Below are positions 43,681 to 55,063 of a DNA stretch of 64,000 nucleotides, one piece after another. The DNA comes from Actinomycetospora soli (lineage in GTDB: Bacteria; Actinomycetota; Actinomycetes; Mycobacteriales; Pseudonocardiaceae). Position numbers and translations under genes: made by a program. The stretch's first letter is position 1, and the number at the start of each line of letters is the position of its first letter. The notes below the pieces were generated by a model that ran no database searches, was not told the origin of the DNA, and worked only from the letters and a program-made list of their open reading frames with translations. The stretch spans positions 124,001-188,000 of the forward strand of contig NZ_JAJNDA010000001.1 of assembly GCF_021026295.1 (NCBI RefSeq), in the 5' to 3' direction.

Positions 43681-46086
43681 TCAGCTCGCCGAGGTCATCC
43701 GGTAGACGTCGTAGACGCCCTCGACGTTGCGGACCACCCGCAGGACGTGCCCGAGGTGCTTCGGGTCGCCCATCTCGAAGCTGAACCGGCTCACGGCGAC
43801 CCGGTCGCGGCTCGTCGTCACCGACGCGGACAGGATGTTGACCTTCTCGTCGGCCAGCGCCTTCGTGATGTCGGAGAGCAGGCGGTGCCGGTCGAGGGCC
43901 TCCACCTGGATCGCCACGAGGAAGACCGCCGTCGACGACGAGGCCCAGCTGACGTCGACCAGCCGCTCCGGCTCCGAGCGGAGGTCGTCGGCGTTGGTGC
44001 AGTCCGTGCGGTGCACCGACACCCCGCCGCCGCGGGTGACGAAACCCAGGATGTCGTCGCCGGGCACGGGCGTGCAGCAGCGCGCGAGCTTGATCCACAG
44101 GTCGGAGGTGGACTCGTCGTCGGAGTCGACGCCGTTGACCACCACGCCGACGTCGCCGGTGCCGCGGCGCCGCTGGACCGTCGACGGCGTCGCGCGTTCG
44201 GCGAGCTCGTCCTCGTTCTGCTCGACGCCGCCGAGCAGGGCGACCAGGCGCTGCACGACGTGGCGGGCGGAGACGTGGTGCTCCCCCACCGCCGCGTACA
44301 GCGCGGTGACGTCGGCGTAGCGCAGCTCGCGGGCCAGCGCCCCCATCGAGTCCGCCGAGACGAGGCGCTGCAGCGGCAGGCCGGTGCGGCGCGCCTCGCG
44401 GGTGATCGAGTCCTTGCCCTCCTCGATCGCCTCCTCGCGCCGCTCCTTGGCGAACCACTGCTTGATCTTCTGCTTCGCGCGCGGCGAGGCGACGAAGCCG
44501 GTCCAGTCCTTCGACGGCCCGGCGCTCTCGGCCTTCGAGGTGAAGATCTCGACGACCTCGCCGTTCTCGAGCTGCCGCTCGAGCGCGACCAGGCGGCCGT
44601 TGACCCGCGACCCGATGCACTTGTTGCCGACCTCGGTGTGCACCGCGTACGCGAAGTCCACCGGCGTCGAGCCGGCGGGCAGCGTGATCACGTCGCCCTT
44701 CGGCGTGAACACGAAGATCTCGCGGGTGGCGAGGTCGTAGCGCAGCGACTCCAGGAACTCGCCCGGGTCGGCCGCCTCCCGCTGCCAGTCGAGGAGCTGG
44801 CGCATCCACGCCATCTCGTCGAGCTCGAGGCCGCCGGTGTTGTGCGACCCCTTCGTCTCCTTGTAGCGCCAGTGCGCCGCGATGCCGTACTCGGCGGTGC
44901 GGTGCATCTCGTGGGTGCGGATCTGCACCTCGAGGGGCTGCCCGTCCGGCCCGATCACCGTGGTGTGCAGCGACTGGTAGACCCCGAAGCGGGGCTGGGC
45001 GATGTAGTCCTTGAACCGGCCCGGCATCGGCTGCCACAGGGCGTGGACCATGCCCATCGCGGCGTAGCAGTCGCGCACGTCCTCGACGAGGATGCGCACG
45101 CCCACCAGGTCGTGGATGTCGTCGAAGTCCTTACCCTTGACGATCATCTTCTGGTAGATCGAGTAGTAGTGCTTCGGGCGGCCGAGCACCTCGGCCTTCA
45201 CCCGCGCGGCCTCGAGCTGGCCGGACACCTCGTCGATCACCGTGCGCAGGTAGGTGTCGCGGCTCGGCGCGCGGTCGGCCACCAGGCGGACGATCTCGTC
45301 GTAGCGCTTGGGGTGCAGGATCGCGAACGCGAGGTCCTCGAGCTCCCACTTGACCGTCGACATCCCGAGCCGGTGGGCCAGCGGGGCGAGCACCTCGAGG
45401 GTCTCGCGCGCCTTCTTCGCCTGCTTCTCCGGCTTGAGGAAGCGCATCGTGCGCATGTTGTGCAGCCGGTCGGACAGCTTGATGACGAGCACCCGCGGGT
45501 CGCGCGCCATCGCGACGACCATCTTGCGGATCGTCTCCGCCTCGGCCGCCGCCCCGAGCTGGACCTTGTCGAGCTTCGTCACGCCGTCGACGAGGTGGGC
45601 GACCTCGGCGCCGAAGTCCGCCGCGAGGCGCTCGAGGGAGTAGTCGGTGTCCTCGACGGTGTCGTGCAGCAGCGCCGCCGTCAGCGTCGTCGTGTCCATG
45701 CCGAGCTCGGCGAGGATCGTCGCGACGGCGAGCGGGTGGGTGATGTACGGGTCGCCCGACTTGCGCATCTGGCCCTCGTGGAAGGCCTCCGCGGTGTCGT
45801 ACGCCCGCTGCAGGATCGCGAGGTCGGCGCTCGGGTGCAGCTCGCGGTGGACCGTCGCGAGCGGCTCCAGGACCGGCTTCACCGGCCCGGTGCGCTGCGC
45901 GGTGATGCGGCGGGCGATGCGCGCGCGGACGCGGCGGGTCGCCGAGCGCGGGCGCCCGGTGGTGGTGCCGCCGACCGGCTCCAGACGGCGGGCCTCGCGC
46001 GGCTCCGTCGACCCGACCGTCGGCTCCGTCGCCGCGTCGGACGACTCGGGCGTGACCGTCTCGACCGGCCCCAGGTCCTGGCTCAC
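43681..46086 (-). CDS. relA: Bifunctional (p)ppGpp synthetase/hydrolase Rel
   Basis: 801 aa. An N-terminal HD hydrolase domain ([16 protein letters not shown]; intact HD) precedes the synthetase ([13 protein letters not shown]), TGS ([29 protein letters not shown]), a zinc-finger/RRM-type region ([14 protein letters not shown]) and a C-terminal ACT domain. It makes and degrades the stringent-response alarmone on the ribosome. GTG 46086 is preferred: GGAGG lies 5 nt upstream and TAGGCT (minus strand, 46153-46158) leaves a leader of about 60 nt. GTG 46140 adds 18 residues. Confidence 0.96.
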   Translation of the reverse strand: MSQDLGPVETVTPESSDAATEPTVGSTEPREARRLEPVGGTTTGRPRSATRRVRARIARRITAQRTGPVKPVLEPLATVHRELHPSADLAILQRAYDTAEAFHEGQMRKSGDPYITHPLAVATILAELGMDTTTLTAALLHDTVEDTDYSLERLAADFGAEVAHLVDGVTKLDKVQLGAAAEAETIRKMVVAMARDPRVLVIKLSDRLHNMRTMRFLKPEKQAKKARETLEVLAPLAHRLGMSTVKWELEDLAFAILHPKRYDEIVRLVADRAPSRDTYLRTVIDEVSGQLEAARVKAEVLGRPKHYYSIYQKMIVKGKDFDDIHDLVGVRILVEDVRDCYAAMGMVHALWQPMPGRFKDYIAQPRFGVYQSLHTTVIGPDGQPLEVQIRTHEMHRTAEYGIAAHWRYKETKGSHNTGGLELDEMAWMRQLLDWQREAADPGEFLESLRYDLATREIFVFTPKGDVITLPAGSTPVDFAYAVHTEVGNKCIGSRVNGRLVALERQLENGEVVEIFTSKAESAGPSKDWTGFVASPRAKQKIKQWFAKERREEAIEEGKDSITREARRTGLPLQRLVSADSMGALARELRYADVTALYAAVGEHHVSARHVVQRLVALLGGVEQNEDELAERATPSTVQRRRGTGDVGVVVNGVDSDDESTSDLWIKLARCCTPVPGDDILGFVTRGGGVSVHRTDCTNADDLRSEPERLVDVSWASSSTAVFLVAIQVEALDRHRLLSDITKALADEKVNILSASVTTSRDRVAVSRFSFEMGDPKHLGHVLRVVRNVEGVYDVYRMTSAS

Positions 46087-46255
46087 GGTCACCTCCGCTG
46101 GTGCGACCCCCTGCTCACCCCGGAGAACGTCGTCGTCCACCGGGATCAGTCCAGCCTAGGTCAGGAGCGGGCACGCTGTCCGGCGGCGTCGCCGTCCGGT
46201 CACCTGGGGACGACGGCCCGTGCCCGGCCGGTCCGCCGGTCCGGTGAGCGGTCGC

Positions 46256-48676
46256 TCAGCGGCGGAGGGCGCGGGACGGGCGCAGCACGACGTCGTGCGT
46301 CCCGCCCGCGACCCGCCCGACGTACGGCGCGTGACCGTCGGCCGCGACGACCAGCTGCCACCACCCGTCGTCGGGGAGGTCGAGGGCGAAGCTCCCGTCG
46401 GGTGCGGTGGTGACGCGGCCCCGCTGCGCCCCGTGCGGGTCGACCACCGTGACGACGCCCGCGACGCCGGCCCCGGTCTCGTCGTGCACGCGTCCGCGCA
46501 GCCCGGTCCCGACGGCGGGTCGGGTCGGCCCGGTGCCGTCGGGCACCTCGCGGTCGTCCCCGCCGGCGTCCGGGTCGATCTCGTGGAGCGCGACGAGGGC
46601 GCCGTGGAGGGCGGAGAGCTCGGTGAGCACGTCGTCCGGGGCGTCGTCCCAGACGCGGTGCCGGTGCTCGCCCGGGCCGCGCCCCTCGGCGAGGGCGTCG
46701 ACGAGCCCCTGCACGGCGCGGGTGGCGGCGCCGACGCGCTCGTGGCGCAGCGCGGGATCCGAGCGTCGGGTGCGCTCGAGCTGCCGGGCGGCCTCGACCA
46801 GGGCGCGGACCCGCACCGCGCAGCGCACCCACGTGGCGAGGCGGCGGGCGATCGTCGGGCGGCGGCGGGCGCCGCCGGGCGCGATCCGCAGCGAGAGCGG
46901 CACCCCGATGAGGGCGAGCTGGTGCACGGCGGCGTCCAGGGCCCGCGCGCGGGCGTGCAGGTCCCGGCCCGTCTCCCCGCGCACCACGGCGGCCACGTCG
47001 GTGGCCGCCGCGCGGAGCTCCTCGGCGAGCCGGGCGCGGGCGGCCCGCTCGGCGCGCACCGCGGTGATCGGCAGGAAGGAGACCGCGACGACGCCCCCGA
47101 CGATCGCCCCGAGCGCGGTCTCGCCGACGCGCAGGGCGAGCAGGCCGCTGGAGTAGGTGCCGAGCAGTTCGTAGAGCTCGGCGACGATCAGGGTCACCGC
47201 GAACGCCAGGGACGTGTACGAGACGCGGAACAGGTAGAAGCCGACGAAGATCGCCACGAGGATCACGGTGAGCGAGACCGCGGTCGACGAGCCGAGCCAC
47301 GGCACCACGACGAGGGCCACCACGACGCCCACCACCGTGCCGACGGTGCGCTGCACCGCCTTGCGGATGGTCTCCGCGGCGGTGGCGGTGCCGGTGAAGG
47401 CCAGGAAGCAGGCGAGGACGGCCCAGTACCAGCGCTGGCCGGACAACGCGTCGCCGAGGGCGATCGACAGGGCGCCCGCGAGGGCGATCTGCCAGGCCTG
47501 GCGGGTCGTGAGCAGCATCCCGCCGGCCCGGTCGGACGTGTCGTCCGGGGCGACCATCGGGCCCACGGTGGCGGCGCTGCCGGGCAGGAAGCCCGCGAAC
47601 AGGTCCGCGGCGGGCTCGAACGGGGTCTCGTCCGACCGGTCGCCGGTGCGGGGACGTCCGGCGCGGTCGTCGTCGAGCACGGCGTCGAGGTCGGCCAGCG
47701 CCTCGGTGACGGCGCGGTCGGCCTCGGAGTCGCCGGCGGGATCGCCGTCCGGGTCGTCGAGGGCCCGCGCGAGGGCGGCCTCGACCCGGATGACCGCGGC
47801 GCGCACGTCGGCCGCCCGGGCTGCGTCGGCCAGGGCACCCGGGATGGCGAGCTGGCCGTCGACGAGCACGGCGGCCTCGTTGACGCGCAGCACGGCGCGG
47901 TCGCGGGCGGTCTCGTCGGCGCGGCGCCAGAGGGGGCGCAGGTCCGGGTCGCGGTGCTCGGCGAGGGCGACGCGGGTGCGCGCGGCGAAGGAGTCGACCA
48001 TGCGGCGCAGCCGCCGCGCGGGCCACTGCGGGGCGATCACGAGCGCGAGCACCAGGAGCAGCACCGTCGTCGTCGCGACGGCCAGGAGCACGACCGGGAG
48101 CTGCGCGAACGACAGCTGCAGGAACAGGGCGATGAAGTAGCCCATCCACGCGACCATGCCGCAGGCGAAGGCCCGCGGTCCGAACCGCCGGACCCACACG
48201 ACCACGAACATCACGACGACGAACAGCGCGAGCGAGAGCAGCCGGTGCTTGTCGACCAGCGTGCTCAGCGTGATCCCGGCGAGCATCGCCAGCGGCAGGC
48301 TCACCTGGGTGAGCGCGCGGCCGGCCGGCGTCGGGTCGGACGCCGTGAAGGTCGTGATCATCGTGAGGACCGCGCCGAGCACGATGACGATCACCGCCTG
48401 CGTCCCGGCGAGCCCGAGGGCCCGGGCCAGGAGCGCCGACACCGCGAGGGCGAGCGCCAGCGACGCGGCCGCGCGGGTGGCGAGCGCGAGCCGGACGTGA
48501 CCCGGGTCGGAGGCGACGAGGCGGTCGCGCAGCCGGACGCGGGGGGTCGTGTCGGTCGTGGTGTGGGTCGACCCGCCGTCCGGGGTCGAGTCACGGATCG
48601 TGGGATCCGTGGGGGTGCGGGGCTCCTCCGGCCCGTCCCCGGTGTCCGCGCGGCGCCCGGTCGCCTGGATCGTCAT
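46256..48676 (-). CDS. FUSC-family membrane protein with C-terminal Ig-like domain
   Basis: 806 aa. Two blocks of about six helices each (residues 65-215 and 390-540), each followed by a helical cytoplasmic domain, as in FUSC/YccS/aromatic-acid-exporter-like proteins; the second block contains AETIRKAVQRTVGTVVGVVV. The last 90 residues (GLRGRVHDETGAGVAGVVTV, TTAPDGSFALDLPDDGWWQL) form a carboxypeptidase-regulatory/Cna-B-like beta sandwich, an unusual addition. ATG 48676 has GAGGGAGG upstream. It sits between apt and rel, genes usually adjacent in this neighbourhood. Confidence 0.87.
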   Translation of the reverse strand: MTIQATGRRADTGDGPEEPRTPTDPTIRDSTPDGGSTHTTTDTTPRVRLRDRLVASDPGHVRLALATRAAASLALALAVSALLARALGLAGTQAVIVIVLGAVLTMITTFTASDPTPAGRALTQVSLPLAMLAGITLSTLVDKHRLLSLALFVVVMFVVVWVRRFGPRAFACGMVAWMGYFIALFLQLSFAQLPVVLLAVATTTVLLLVLALVIAPQWPARRLRRMVDSFAARTRVALAEHRDPDLRPLWRRADETARDRAVLRVNEAAVLVDGQLAIPGALADAARAADVRAAVIRVEAALARALDDPDGDPAGDSEADRAVTEALADLDAVLDDDRAGRPRTGDRSDETPFEPAADLFAGFLPGSAATVGPMVAPDDTSDRAGGMLLTTRQAWQIALAGALSIALGDALSGQRWYWAVLACFLAFTGTATAAETIRKAVQRTVGTVVGVVVALVVVPWLGSSTAVSLTVILVAIFVGFYLFRVSYTSLAFAVTLIVAELYELLGTYSSGLLALRVGETALGAIVGGVVAVSFLPITAVRAERAARARLAEELRAAATDVAAVVRGETGRDLHARARALDAAVHQLALIGVPLSLRIAPGGARRRPTIARRLATWVRCAVRVRALVEAARQLERTRRSDPALRHERVGAATRAVQGLVDALAEGRGPGEHRHRVWDDAPDDVLTELSALHGALVALHEIDPDAGGDDREVPDGTGPTRPAVGTGLRGRVHDETGAGVAGVVTVVDPHGAQRGRVTTAPDGSFALDLPDDGWWQLVVAADGHAPYVGRVAGGTHDVVLRPSRALRR

Positions 48677-48809
48677 CGCCCTCCCTCGAGTCGGCCGCCA
48701 AGAATGTTAGCTGGGCGAACCAATCTGTGGGGCCGGACGGGGAGTTCCCGGACCGGATGTGGTCAATCCCCTAGGACGTCCGGCAGTTCCTCGCGACGTG
48801 CCGCTCTCC

Positions 48810-48871
48810 CGTCCGAGGTGCACACCAGGCAGGCCGGACGGCCCCGGAACCTGCCCCACGTCACTCTCGCG
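48810..48871. repeat. 60-bp intergenic element, diverged copy C
   Basis: Aligns to the 18633/18716 element over its full length with roughly three quarters of bases conserved (shared blocks include CACCAGGCA, GGAACCTGC and CTCGCG). It lies in the 235-bp gap 3' of apt and 5' of the FUSC gene. The rest of the gap holds a TAACAT-type box upstream of the FUSC gene and nothing else recognised. Confidence 0.7.
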
Positions 48872-48911
48872 GGCAGGTGCTCGCGGGTGCGAACTCAGGC
48901 CCGCCTGCGTG

Positions 48912-49445
48912 TCAGCGCTCGAGGACGGCGTGCACCGGACGGTCGCCGACCCGAGCGCGGCCGGACAGGGCCGGGAGCTCGAGCACGACCGACAGGGCGA
49001 CGACCCGGGCCCCACAGCTCTCGACCAGCTCGCTCGCGGCGGCGGCCGTGCCGCCCGTGGCGAGGACGTCGTCGACGAGCAGGGCCCGGGTGCCGGGCGC
49101 GAGGACCCCGGCGGGCAGCTCGAGGGTCGCCGACCCGTACTCCAGGTCGTACGACCGGGACGCGGCGACCGCGGGGAGCTTGCCGTGCTTGCGCACGGGG
49201 ACGATCCCGAGGCCGAGCGCCTGCGCGACCGCGGCGCCGAGCAGGAACCCGCGCGCCTCGATCCCGACGACGACGTCGACGCCGGTCGAGGTCACGGGCT
49301 CGCTGAGCAGCCGGGTGGTGGCGGCCAGCCCGGCCGCGTCGGCCAGCACCGGGGTGAGGTCCCAGAACCGGATGCCCGGCTCGGGGAAGTCGGGGACCGC
49401 CCGCAGCAGCTGCTCGACGGTCCCGCGGTCGGTCGTCGGGCTCAC
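48912..49445 (-). CDS. apt: Adenine phosphoribosyltransferase
   Basis: 177 aa. Salvages adenine with PRPP to give AMP. Visible: FPEPGIRFWDLTPVLAD at the start, GIEARGFLLGAAVA, the flexible-loop region VRKHGKLP and the PRPP-binding site ALLVDDVLATGGTA. GTG 49445 overlaps the secF stop by 4 bp, the classical actinobacterial secF-apt coupling. Confidence 0.96.
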   Translation of the reverse strand: MSPTTDRGTVEQLLRAVPDFPEPGIRFWDLTPVLADAAGLAATTRLLSEPVTSTGVDVVVGIEARGFLLGAAVAQALGLGIVPVRKHGKLPAVAASRSYDLEYGSATLELPAGVLAPGTRALLVDDVLATGGTAAAASELVESCGARVVALSVVLELPALSGRARVGDRPVHAVLER

Positions 49446-50806
49446 CGGCGACGCTTGCCGCTCGGGCGACCCGACTTGCCCGCCGGACGGGCTCCCGGAC
49501 GCGGCGCCGACGCCCGACCGTCGGTGACCGGACGCGACGGCGCGCCCGCACCCGCGGCCGCGACGGCGCGGGTGTCGATCACGTCGGTGTTCTCCCCGCG
49601 CGGGGCGTCGGTGGTCCCGGCGCGCCGGGCGTTCTTCTCCCGGCGTGCCTGCACCCGCTGCGCCTGCTGGATCCAGACGCGGTCGCGCATCGCGAGGTCG
49701 ACGACGATCGGCGTCGCGAGGAGCACCGACGACGCCGCACCGACGATGGTGCCGACCAGCTGGACGAGCGCGAGGTCGCCGAGCACACCGACGCCGAGCA
49801 GCACGACGCCGACCACGAAGAGCCCGATCAGCGGCAGCGCCGCGATCAACGACGTGTTCAGCGACCGCATCAGGGTCTGGTTGACGGCGAGGTTGGCCGC
49901 CTCGGCGTAGGTGCGCCGGGTCAGGCTCTGCAGACCGCGGGTGTTCTCGCGGACCTTGTCGAACACGACCACCGTGTCGTACAGCGAGAACCCGAGGATC
50001 GTCAGGAGACCGATGACGGTCGCGGGCGAGACCTCGAACCCGACCAGCGAGTAGACGCCGGCCGTGATGATGATGTCGTTCGCGAGCGCCACCATGGCGG
50101 CGAACGCCATCCGCCGCTCGAAGTAGAACGCCAGGTAGACCGACACCAGCACGAGGAACACGACGAGCGCGATCAGCGCCTGCCGCGTGATCTCCCCGCC
50201 CCAGCTCGCGCTCACCGCGCTGTCGCTGACCGCGTTCTGGTCGGGGGCCCCGGCCGCGTCCAGGGGCTGGAACGTGTCGAACAGCGCCTGCCGCAGCGCG
50301 ACGACCTCGGCCTGGGACAGCCGGTCGGACTTGATGATGACCGTCGCGTTGTCGCCGGTCCCGGCGGTCTGCACGGTCTCGGCCGGGCGTCCGACCGACT
50401 GGTCGAACACCTGCTGGACCTGGCTGACCTCGGCCACCCCGGTCGCGCCGCGGGCCGGGAACTGCACCGAGGTGCCGCCCTCGAAGTCGATCGAGAAGTT
50501 GAACCCGCGCAGGATCATCGAGAGCAGGCAGACGACGACGACGGCGCCGAAGACCGCGTACCAGGTCTTCGAGCGGCCGACGATGTCGAGCCCGCCGTTG
50601 CCCTCGTAGAGCGCGTCGAGCCGGCTGCGCCGCACCCGGCGCGCGGCCGGTGCGTCCTCGGCCCGGTCGTCGGAGGCCTCGTCGGCGTCCTCGGCGTCCT
50701 CGGCCTCGAGCTCGTCGTCCTCGGGGAGGGCGTCCTCGAACTCCTCGTCCCGGGAGTCACGGGGTTCGCGGGCGTCACGGCCGGAGCGGCCGCCTGCGCG
50801 GGTCAT
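49442..50806 (-). CDS. secF: Protein translocase subunit SecF
   Basis: 454 aa. Six-helix RND-fold partner of SecD, using the proton motive force to complete preprotein export. Motifs: [65 protein letters not shown] and the C-terminal [19 protein letters not shown] long acidic N-terminal extension ([20 protein letters not shown]) precedes the first helix, and a Pro/Arg/Gly-rich tail follows the last. ATG 50806 with GGAGG, overlapping secD by 4 bp. Confidence 0.96.
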   Translation of the reverse strand: MTRAGGRSGRDAREPRDSRDEEFEDALPEDDELEAEDAEDADEASDDRAEDAPAARRVRRSRLDALYEGNGGLDIVGRSKTWYAVFGAVVVVCLLSMILRGFNFSIDFEGGTSVQFPARGATGVAEVSQVQQVFDQSVGRPAETVQTAGTGDNATVIIKSDRLSQAEVVALRQALFDTFQPLDAAGAPDQNAVSDSAVSASWGGEITRQALIALVVFLVLVSVYLAFYFERRMAFAAMVALANDIIITAGVYSLVGFEVSPATVIGLLTILGFSLYDTVVVFDKVRENTRGLQSLTRRTYAEAANLAVNQTLMRSLNTSLIAALPLIGLFVVGVVLLGVGVLGDLALVQLVGTIVGAASSVLLATPIVVDLAMRDRVWIQQAQRVQARREKNARRAGTTDAPRGENTDVIDTRAVAAAGAGAPSRPVTDGRASAPRPGARPAGKSGRPSGKRRR

Positions 50807-52560
50807 CGGGCACCTCCGCGGCCGGAGCCGCTGCGCGTGGTGGAGCGGTTCGATCGGCTGCCGCCGCCGCGGGAGCCGCCCGCGCGGGCCCCGACCCGGG
50901 GCGTGGCACCGGGACGAGGACCGGAGCGGCCGGACTGGTTGGCGACCTTGCCGAGGCCCGACCAGGCCGGGCTCGCGAACAGCTTCGAGTTCGAGGCCAG
51001 GGCCAGCAGCGGATGCGTGACGAGGAAGACCACGATCAGGTCGAGGATCGTCGACATGCCCAGGGTGAAGGCGAAGCCGCGGACCTGGCCGACGGCGAGG
51101 ACGTAGAGGACGACGGCGGCGAGGAAGCTCACCGCGTCGCCGGACAGGATCGTGCGGCGGGCGCGGGTCCAGCCGCGGGGCACGGCCGACCGGAAGCTCC
51201 GGCCCTCGCGCATCTCGTCCTTGATGCGTTCGAAGAAGATGACGAACGAGTCCGCCGTGATGCCGATCGCCACGATGAAGCCGGCGACGCCCGCGAGGTC
51301 GAGGGTGAAGCCGATGCTGCGCCCGAGGAGCACGAGCACCGCGTAGACGATGAGCCCGGACAGGACCAGCGACAGGATCGTCAGCACGCCGAGCGCGCGG
51401 TAGTAGAAGAGCGAGTAGACGAACACGAGGATCAGCCCGATGACGCCGGCGATGAGGCCGGCCTCCAACGAGGCGAGCCCGAGCGTCGCGGAGATCGTCT
51501 GGGCGTCCGAGGTGTCGAACGACAGCGGGAGCGAGCCGTAGCGCAGCACGTTCGCGAGGTCCTGCGCGGACTGCTGGTTGAAGTTGCCGCTGACCTGCGA
51601 GGTGCCCGCCGGCTGGGCCGCCTGGATGACGGGGGCCGAGACGACCTCCGAGTCGAGCACGAAGGCGACGGCCTGGCCGATGTTGGTGCTGGTGTACTGC
51701 GCCCAGACGCCCGCGCCCTCGGACTTGAACGTCACGTCGATGACGTAGCCCGCGCCCTGGGGGTTCGGCGCGGAGTTGGCGCCGGCGACCTCGGTGCCCG
51801 AGAGGATCGACGGGCCGAGCACGTACTTCGCGGTGCCCTCGCGGTCGCAGGCGACGAGCGGCCGCGACGGGTCGTCGTACCCGCGCAGCGGGTCGTCCGC
51901 GGCGCAGTTGAGCGTCTGCAGCGCCCGTGCCTGCACGGCGGGGTCGGTGCTCTGCCGGGTCTCCCGGGCCTGGGTGATCGCCGCGGCGAGCCGCGGGTCC
52001 TGGGAGGTGCCGCCTCCGGGCGAGGGGGACGGCGGCGGGGTCGGCTGCTGCGCGGGCAGCTGGACGGCCTGCCCCGCGGGCGCCTGGCCGGGCGTGGCCG
52101 CACCGGCCCCTCCGGTCTGGCCGCCCTGGCCCTGCTCACCGGCCTGACCCGGCTGGCCGGGCTGCACCGGCGGAGTGGCCGCGACCGGTCCGTTGACGAC
52201 GGGGCGGAAGTACAGCCGCGCGGTCTGCCCGAGGCTGCGGGCCTGGTCGCCGGACGTGCCGGGGACCGTGATGACGAGGTTGTTGCCGTTCTGGACGACC
52301 TCCGCGCCCGAGACGCCCAGGCCGTTCACGCGCTGCTCGATGATCTGGCGCGCGAGGTTCAGCTGGTCGGGCGTCGGCGCGGCCCCGGTCTCGGTGCGCG
52401 CGGTGAGCGTGACCTGCGTGCCGCCCTGCAGGTCGATGCCGAGCTTCGGGGTGGGCCGACCGTCGCCGGTGAGGAACACCAGGCCGTACAGGATCGCCAC
52501 GATGGCCACGAAGAAGGCCAGGTAGCGCCCGGGCCGGAACCGGACGGTGGGAGGGGCCAC
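50803..52560 (-). CDS. secD: Protein translocase subunit SecD
   Basis: 585 aa. Shows [15 protein letters not shown], the P1-domain ending [20 protein letters not shown] (split), [22 protein letters not shown], the motif [17 protein letters not shown] and six helices. The extracytoplasmic domain is interrupted at about residues 130-200 by a Gly/Gln/Pro-rich insert ([27 protein letters not shown]), typical of actinobacteria but long here. GTG 52560. First half of the secDF-apt operon. Confidence 0.96.
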   Translation of the reverse strand: MAPPTVRFRPGRYLAFFVAIVAILYGLVFLTGDGRPTPKLGIDLQGGTQVTLTARTETGAAPTPDQLNLARQIIEQRVNGLGVSGAEVVQNGNNLVITVPGTSGDQARSLGQTARLYFRPVVNGPVAATPPVQPGQPGQAGEQGQGGQTGGAGAATPGQAPAGQAVQLPAQQPTPPPSPSPGGGTSQDPRLAAAITQARETRQSTDPAVQARALQTLNCAADDPLRGYDDPSRPLVACDREGTAKYVLGPSILSGTEVAGANSAPNPQGAGYVIDVTFKSEGAGVWAQYTSTNIGQAVAFVLDSEVVSAPVIQAAQPAGTSQVSGNFNQQSAQDLANVLRYGSLPLSFDTSDAQTISATLGLASLEAGLIAGVIGLILVFVYSLFYYRALGVLTILSLVLSGLIVYAVLVLLGRSIGFTLDLAGVAGFIVAIGITADSFVIFFERIKDEMREGRSFRSAVPRGWTRARRTILSGDAVSFLAAVVLYVLAVGQVRGFAFTLGMSTILDLIVVFLVTHPLLALASNSKLFASPAWSGLGKVANQSGRSGPRPGATPRVGARAGGSRGGGSRSNRSTTRSGSGRGGAR

Positions 52561-52769
52561 GCTGCGAACTCCTGGGTCGGGCGGGATCGAGTCCTCGGGT
52601 CGGCCTCGCTGGCGGGCCCGGCGTCGATCACCGACGCCCGGCCCACGGGCGCCGCGGCACCGGGCCGCGGCGGCCCGCGAAGGACCTCACCGCAGGGTAG
52701 GACCACCCTCCGACAGCGACCGCACCCGGCCCGTGACGTCCGGCCGGGTGGCATCCGCTAGGGACGGTC

Positions 52770-53204
52770 TCAGTTGTTGCGCGACTCCTTCGAGCCGGCG
52801 GGGACGCCGTTGCCGCTCGGGTCGGCGGCGGGGTCGGCGAACGCCTGGTCGGAGCGGGCGTCGCCCGACCCGGTGGCCGTGGCGGGCGCGGCGGTCCCGA
52901 GGGCCGGCTCGTCCTCGACCTCGTCGGCGAGGGCGACCGCGTCGGCGTCGCTCGAGAGCTTCTCGCGCACCGCGGCGCGCAGCCACGTCGTGATGACGTC
53001 GGGGGCGATCTCGAGGTCGATGGTGCGCTCGTCGTCGGTGTCGACCACGGTGCCGCTGATCCCGGAGGTCATCAGCACGACGTCGCCGACCGAGATCGAG
53101 TTCTGCAGGTCTTCCTGCTGCTGCTGCTGCTTCTTCCGCTGACGGTTCGAGAAGAAGATCATGCCGATCATGAAGATGATCAGCAGGGGGAAGAGGAGGT
53201 CCAT
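52770..53204 (-). CDS. yajC: Preprotein translocase subunit YajC
   Basis: 144 aa. One N-terminal helix (LLFPLLIIFMIGMIFFSNRQ), the Q/K-rich RQRKKQQQQQEDLQNS motif and the GDVVLMTSGISGTVV domain of YajC. The acidic/Ala-rich C-terminal 50 residues are low-complexity. Accessory to SecDF. ATG 53204 has GGAGAGAG upstream. A 209-bp gap separates it from secD. Confidence 0.94.
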   Translation of the reverse strand: MDLLFPLLIIFMIGMIFFSNRQRKKQQQQQEDLQNSISVGDVVLMTSGISGTVVDTDDERTIDLEIAPDVITTWLRAAVREKLSSDADAVALADEVEDEPALGTAAPATATGSGDARSDQAFADPAADPSGNGVPAGSKESRNN

Positions 53205-53252
53205 CTCTCTCCAATGCGGGTACTCGGTGCGGTCGACCCCGAGTCTGCCAGC

Positions 53253-54326
53253 TCAGCCGAAGAGCGTCGGCGGGCCCTGCTCCTCCGATTCGTCCCGTGC
53301 GTCCGGTTCGGGTGGCGTCTCCCCCAGGTGCCGCCACGCCGCCGGGGTGGCGACGCGCCCGCGGGGCGTGCGCGCGAGCATGCCCGCGCGCACCAGGTAG
53401 GGCTCGCAGACCTCCTCCACGGTGCCGGGCTCCTCCCCCACCGCGACGGCGAGCGTGGACACCCCGACGGGGCCGCCGCCGAAGGAGCGCACCAGGGCGC
53501 CGAGCACGGCCCGGTCGAGCCGGTCGAGGCCCAGCTCGTCGACGTCGTAGACCGCGAGGGCCGCGCGGGCCACGTCGCGGGTGACCCGTCCGTCGGCCCG
53601 CACCTCCGCGTAGTCGCGCACGCGACGCAGCAGCCGGTTCGCGATGCGGGGCGTGCCCCTCGACCGCCGGGCGATCTCCCGCCCGCCGTCGGGCTGCAGG
53701 TCCACCTCGAGGATCTGGGCGCTGCGGCGCACCACGAGCTCGAGGTCCGACGGCTCGTAGAACTCCATGTGCCCGGTGAAGCCGAAGCGGTCCCGCAACG
53801 GCCCGGTCAGCGAGCCCGCGCGGGTGGTCGCGCCGACGAGGGTGAAGGGCGCGACGTCCAGCGGGATGGACGTGGCCCCGGGGCCCTTCCCGACGACGAT
53901 GTCGACGCGGAAGTCCTCCATGGCGAGGTAGAGCATCTCCTCCGCCGGCCGCGCCATCCGGTGGATCTCGTCGATGAACAGGACGTCGCCCTCGACGAGG
54001 TTCGACAGCATCGCCGCGAGGTCACCCGCCCGCTCGAGGGCCGGCCCGCTGGTGATGCGGACGCCGCTGCCGAGCTCGGTGCCGATGATCATCGCGAGGC
54101 TCGTCTTGCCCAGCCCGGGCGGGCCGGAGAGCAGCACGTGGTCCGGCGGGCGGCCGCGGCGCATGGCGCCCTGCAGCACGAGGTCGAGCTGTTCGCGGAC
54201 CCGGGGCTGGCCGATGAACTCGGTGAGCCGCGCGGGGCGCAGGCGGTTCTCCAGGTCCGACTCGCCCACCTCGCGGGTGGCGGCCAGCGCCCGCTCCAGG
54301 TCGGCCGAGAGCTCGTCCCCGCTCAC
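53253..54326 (-). CDS. ruvB: Holliday junction helicase RuvB
   Basis: 357 aa. AAA+ motor of branch migration. Walker [12 protein letters not shown], Walker B FIDEIHRM, sensor GATTRAGSL and PLRDRFGF, and C-terminal winged helix [24 protein letters not shown] 54326 overlaps the ruvA stop by 4 bp. Confidence 0.97.
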   Translation of the reverse strand: MSGDELSADLERALAATREVGESDLENRLRPARLTEFIGQPRVREQLDLVLQGAMRRGRPPDHVLLSGPPGLGKTSLAMIIGTELGSGVRITSGPALERAGDLAAMLSNLVEGDVLFIDEIHRMARPAEEMLYLAMEDFRVDIVVGKGPGATSIPLDVAPFTLVGATTRAGSLTGPLRDRFGFTGHMEFYEPSDLELVVRRSAQILEVDLQPDGGREIARRSRGTPRIANRLLRRVRDYAEVRADGRVTRDVARAALAVYDVDELGLDRLDRAVLGALVRSFGGGPVGVSTLAVAVGEEPGTVEEVCEPYLVRAGMLARTPRGRVATPAAWRHLGETPPEPDARDESEEQGPPTLFG

Positions 54327-54949
54327 CGGTTCGGACCCAGGCGGTGCAGGGCGGCGCGCAGCACCGCGGACGAACCGGCCGACTCGCCGAGCGCCCCGAC
54401 CGTCTCGTCGACCGCCTTCTCCGCGGGCTTGGCGGCGAACCCGAGGCCGACGAGGGCCTCGACGACCTGGTCGCGCATCGTGCCGGACGCGACCACGGAC
54501 GCGGTGCCGCCGTCCTCCGCGCCCGTGGGCAGGTCGGCGACCGGGTCGGGCGGCGCGACCTTGTCCCGCAGCTCCACCACGAGCCGCTCGGCGCCCTTGC
54601 GGCCGATGCCCGGCACGCTCATCAGCGTCGTCAGGTTCCCGTCGGCAAGGGCCCGGGAGAGCGCCGCCGGGTCGAGCACCGCGAGCGTGGCGAGGGCCAG
54701 GCGCGGGCCGACGCCGGTCACGGTCTGCAGCAGGCCGAAGAGCTCCCGCTCGGCGGCGTCGGCGAACCCGAACAGGGTGAGCGAGTCCTCCCGCACGACG
54801 AGGGCGGTCTCGAGCCGGGCGCTCTGCCCCCGGCGCAGCCCCGCGAGCGTGGTGGGCGTGGCCTGGACCGCCATCCCGACGCCGCCGACCTCGACCACGG
54901 CGTGGTCCAACCCCACCGAGAGGACCTCACCGCGCACCGACGAGATCAT
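54323..54949 (-). CDS. ruvA: Holliday junction DNA-binding protein RuvA
   Basis: 208 aa. Begins [21 protein letters not shown] (OB fold); the helix-hairpin-helix motifs are [15 protein letters not shown] and [15 protein letters not shown]; a flexible linker and C-terminal three-helix RuvB-binding domain follow ([19 protein letters not shown]). ATG 54949 has AGAGGTGG upstream. Forms the tetramer that directs RuvB. Confidence 0.97.
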   Translation of the reverse strand: MISSVRGEVLSVGLDHAVVEVGGVGMAVQATPTTLAGLRRGQSARLETALVVREDSLTLFGFADAAERELFGLLQTVTGVGPRLALATLAVLDPAALSRALADGNLTTLMSVPGIGRKGAERLVVELRDKVAPPDPVADLPTGAEDGGTASVVASGTMRDQVVEALVGLGFAAKPAEKAVDETVGALGESAGSSAVLRAALHRLGPNR

Positions 54950-55063
54950 CGTCCACCTCTCCCCGCCCACGACCACCGACGAACACCTGTTCGACGCGGG
55001 ACGCTACCGCGCGGGTCCGACGATCACGGGGGGACCCGCCGGGCCCCCGTCGGGTGACGGAGG

